Origin: an uncultured Clostridia bacterium
GTDB taxonomy: Bacteria; Bacillota; Clostridia; Christensenellales; Borkfalkiaceae
Assembly (NCBI GenBank): GCA_944328495.1
Contig: CALVHR010000005.1
Location: 1 to 64,000 of the forward strand
DNA: 64,000 bases
Direction of reading: 5' to 3'
The position numbers were made by a program, and so were the translations under genes. Position 1 is the first letter of the stretch. Every line of letters begins with the position of its first letter. Positions 61,785 to 64,000 of the stretch are shown in pieces. Below the pieces are notes generated by a model. The model had not been told where the DNA came from. It did no database searches and saw only the letters and a program-made list of their open reading frames with translations.

Positions 61785-62948
61785 TCAGAGATATTTCGCA
61801 AGCGTTGCCGCCATGTCTGTTTTTTCCCAAGGAAATTCTTCCCTGCCGAAATGCCCGTACGCCGCCGTTTTTTTAAAGATCGGTCTGCGCAAGCCCAGTT
61901 TTTCAATGATCGCCAGCGGACGGAAATCGAAATTTTCGCGCACGATCTTCGCAAGTTCTTCATCCGAAAGTTTGCCCGTGCCGAAAGTATTCACGAATAT
62001 TGAAACGGGATTTGCCACACCGATCGCATACGCGAGCTGCAACTCGCACTCGTTTGCAAGATGTGCCGCAACAATGTTCTTGCAGACGTAACGCGCCATG
62101 TAGGCAGCACTGCGGTCCACTTTCGTGCTGTCCTTGCCCGAAAACGCCCCGCCGCCGTGCGCACACCTGCCGCCGTACGTGTCGACAATGATCTTTCTGC
62201 CAGTCAGTCCGCTGTCCCCTTCGGGCCCGCCGATCTCGAACCTGCCCGTAGGATTGATATAAATTTTCGTGTTTTTATCCAGATATTTTTCGTCGATGAC
62301 CGCATCGATAACATATTTTTTGATGTCCGCGCGGAGCTGTTCCTGCGATACAAACTCATCGTGCTGTGCGGACACAACGACCGCATCCACGCGTATCGGC
62401 TTTTTATCCTTGTATTCTACGGTCACCTGCGTCTTTCCGTCCGGACGAAGGTACGGCAGGGTGCCGTCTTTGCGCACCGCCGCAAGGCGCGCCGCCAGCT
62501 TATGCGACAGCTGTGCCGTGAGCGGCATCAGTTCGGGAGTTTCGTCGACGGCATACCCGAACATCATGCCCTGATCGCCCGCCCCGATCAGATCGTACTT
62601 ATCGCCGCCCTGCTTATGCTCGTACGAATTGTCCACGCCCAGCGCAATGTCCGCGCTCTGTCCGTGAATGGCGGTGATGACTGCCAGCGAATTGTATGAA
62701 AAGCCCTGCCCGTGCGTATAGCCGATCTCCCGCACGGTATCCTTCACGATCCTGGAAATATCAACGTAACAGTCTGTGGACATTTCGCCCATGACGAGCA
62801 CCATGCCCGTCGTGGCACAGCACTCGATCGCAACGCGGGAATTTTCGTCCTTCGCCAGAACCGCGTCCAGCACCGCGTCCGAGATCTGGTCGCATACTTT
62901 ATCGGGATGCCCTTCGGTCACGCTTTCACTTGTAAAAAAATAGCGCAT
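61785..62948 (-). CDS. metK: S-adenosylmethionine synthetase
   Basis: A 387-residue enzyme making SAM from methionine and ATP. Signatures: [21 protein letters not shown] at the N-terminus, [40 protein letters not shown] and [19 protein letters not shown]. The ATG at 62948 has GGAG 5 bases upstream and is the family start; the upstream frame extension overlaps the leader. The leader of about 68 bases contains a GC stem next to the SD, but no recognisable SAM riboswitch. Confidence 0.96.
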   Translation of the reverse strand: MRYFFTSESVTEGHPDKVCDQISDAVLDAVLAKDENSRVAIECCATTGMVLVMGEMSTDCYVDISRIVKDTVREIGYTHGQGFSYNSLAVITAIHGQSADIALGVDNSYEHKQGGDKYDLIGAGDQGMMFGYAVDETPELMPLTAQLSHKLAARLAAVRKDGTLPYLRPDGKTQVTVEYKDKKPIRVDAVVVSAQHDEFVSQEQLRADIKKYVIDAVIDEKYLDKNTKIYINPTGRFEIGGPEGDSGLTGRKIIVDTYGGRCAHGGGAFSGKDSTKVDRSAAYMARYVCKNIVAAHLANECELQLAYAIGVANPVSIFVNTFGTGKLSDEELAKIVRENFDFRPLAIIEKLGLRRPIFKKTAAYGHFGREEFPWEKTDMAATLAKYL

Positions 62949-63022
62949 ATCTTCTCCTTCCGCGCCGCAAAAGCCCTTGCCCCGCGCGGATACGTTCAAT
63001 TTCTTCTGTGATTTGCTTTCTC

Positions 63023-63051
63023 ATTATATATTTTTCGGGCAGAAAAGTCAA
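63023..63051 (-). promoter_or_regulatory. SigA-type promoter of metK
   Basis: -35 TTGACT (63046-63051), 17-base spacer, -10 TATAAT (63023-63028), minus strand; start near 63016. Confidence 0.85.
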
Positions 63052-63068
63052 TGCATTCCGTGATCGCT

Positions 63069-63096
63069 TTGCAAAAGCGGAAAAATATGTTACAAT
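63069..63096 (+). promoter_or_regulatory. SigA-type promoter of radical SAM gene
   Basis: -35 TTGCAA (63069-63074), 16-base spacer, -10 TACAAT (63091-63096). Divergent from metK, 18 bases away. Confidence 0.6.
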
Positions 63097-63154
63097 TTGT
63101 CTGCCGCAAAGCGCGTACAATCAAGGCTGCGCTTTGCAAAGCGAGGTCTATGGC

Positions 63155-64000
63155 ATGGAATGCAGGCTTTGCCCGCTCGAATGCGGCGCCGACAGGGATA
63201 CGGAAAAGGGAATATGCGGCACAGGCAATACATTGCTCGTCGCAAAATACGGGCTTCACCCTTACGAAGAGCCTTGCATTTCGGGAAAGCACGGCTCGGG
63301 AACGGTGTTTTTTTCAGGCTGTGCCCTGCGGTGCGCTTTCTGCCAAAATTTTGACCTTTCGCGTGCAAAACAGGGAAAAGAAATTACTCCTGCACAGCTT
63401 TCCGCAATCTTTTGCGAGCTGGAAGAGCGCGGCGCCGAAAACATCAATCTCGTGACCGCGTCGCATTTCGTGCCCCGGCTGCTGCGCGCGTTCAAGATAC
63501 GCCGTCCCAAGATCCCCGTCGTGTATAACACACACGCTTACGAAAAAATGGAAGCGCTTCGCGCACTCGATCCATACATCGACGTGTGGCTTCCCGATCT
63601 CAAATTTTATTCACCGAAGATCGCCGCGCGCTATACGGGAAAACCGGATTATTTTGACTTTGCGAGCCGCGCGGTCGCATTTATGGCGGAGCGTGCCCCC
63701 GATTTTGCAAACGGAATGATGGTTTCGGGTTGCATCGTACGGCATCTCGTTCTGCCCCTTTGCAGCGACGACAGCGTGAAGATCGTACAGTGGTTCAAAG
63801 GCCTTTCCTCCCCCGCATACCTGTCGCTGATGGGACAATATACCCCCTGCGGCGACATCGAAAATCTCCCCGAACTGAAACGGCGAATCACGCCGCGCGA
63901 ATACAAAAAAGTGCTTACCGCCGCCCTTGACGCCGGGATTGAACGACTGTTTGCGCAAGAACTCGATTCGGCGGACAAAGAATTTATACCGGATTTTTCG
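63155..64000 (+). CDS. Radical SAM protein, PflA/PflX-like (partial)
   Basis: The 282 codons present are open to the window edge; the 3' end is missing. The N-terminal MECRLCPLECGADR and GICGTG are followed by FFSGCALRCAFCQN, the CxxxCxxC site that binds the [4Fe-4S] cluster and SAM; VWLPDLKFYSPKIAARYTG and GMMVSGCIVRHLVLP are typical of the PflX group (COG1313), often called putative pyruvate formate-lyase activases. GAGG lies 10 bases before the ATG at 63155. The substrate protein is unknown, as no glycyl radical enzyme is in view. Confidence 0.87.
   Translation, partial: MECRLCPLECGADRDTEKGICGTGNTLLVAKYGLHPYEEPCISGKHGSGTVFFSGCALRCAFCQNFDLSRAKQGKEITPAQLSAIFCELEERGAENINLVTASHFVPRLLRAFKIRRPKIPVVYNTHAYEKMEALRALDPYIDVWLPDLKFYSPKIAARYTGKPDYFDFASRAVAFMAERAPDFANGMMVSGCIVRHLVLPLCSDDSVKIVQWFKGLSSPAYLSLMGQYTPCGDIENLPELKRRITPREYKKVLTAALDAGIERLFAQELDSADKEFIPDFS

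Noticed and set aside
62949..63022. SAM riboswitch in front of metK
   Set aside because: The leader is only about 68 bases and lacks the conserved SAM-I core; only a simple GC stem near the SD is seen.
62926..63024. 32-codon leader peptide overlapping the metK start
   Set aside because: Its ATG lies within the -10 box of the metK promoter, so the transcript does not contain it.
1..64000. CRISPR arrays, rRNA or tRNA genes
   Set aside because: No regularly spaced repeats, rRNA sequence or tRNA cloverleaf was recognised by eye; a covariance-model scan would be decisive for tRNAs.

Overview
The window is a chromosomal segment of a low-to-mid GC, spore-forming member of the Clostridia; Christensenellales-like gut bacteria are a plausible home, but that is an inference. 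The main evidence is the minus-strand set spoIIGA-sigE-sigG-ylmC, plus lonA-engB, secA-prfB, a PdaB-like deacetylase, a SpoIIQ-like M23 protein and vegetative promoters of standard SigA form. Most genes lie on the minus strand. Starts below were chosen from visible Shine-Dalgarno (SD) sequences and are often shorter than the longest open frame.

Layout. 1-3.9 kb: phospho-sugar mutase and two multi-pass membrane proteins. 4.0-13.1 kb: a compact phage head module in the gene order of phage P22 (regulator, large terminase, small protein, portal, scaffold, coat, adaptor, propeller-type plug, one unknown), ending in a strong terminator with no tail, lysis, integrase or replication genes. Two plus-strand genes for membrane-anchored SH3-like proteins lie in and beside it, and a LexA-like box lies upstream of its regulator. 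16.2-22.4 kb: an Asp-box (sialidase-fold) exoprotein and a multi-domain lipoprotein form an operon divergent from an ArsR-type regulator; a perfect inverted repeat covers the operon promoter. 22.5-33.5 kb: tandem OB-fold protein, PdaB-like deacetylase, a ParE/ParC-type topoisomerase pair, hydrolases, murG, an aldo-keto reductase and ylmC. 33.6-36.1 kb: the sporulation sigma cluster. 36.4-41 kb: a giant Cys-rich repeat/BspA-type lipoprotein and a divergent phosphoglycosyl transferase homologue. 41-48 kb: engB, lon, the electron-bifurcating nfnAB pair, a PP2C-like phosphatase and a 61-residue gene whose promoter carries Spo0A-like boxes. 48.2-52.3 kb: radC-gltX-histidine kinase-response regulator. 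52.5-63 kb: SpoIIQ-like M23 protein, a small exported protein, tsaD, a membrane protein, prfB, a cation/Ca2+ exchanger, secA, comF and metK. The window ends inside a plus-strand radical SAM gene.

The strongest candidate for an undescribed system is the tail-less head module: eight intact, translationally coupled genes with their own terminator. It could be a decaying P22-like prophage or a domesticated DNA-packaging capsid. No tRNA, rRNA or CRISPR array was recognised.
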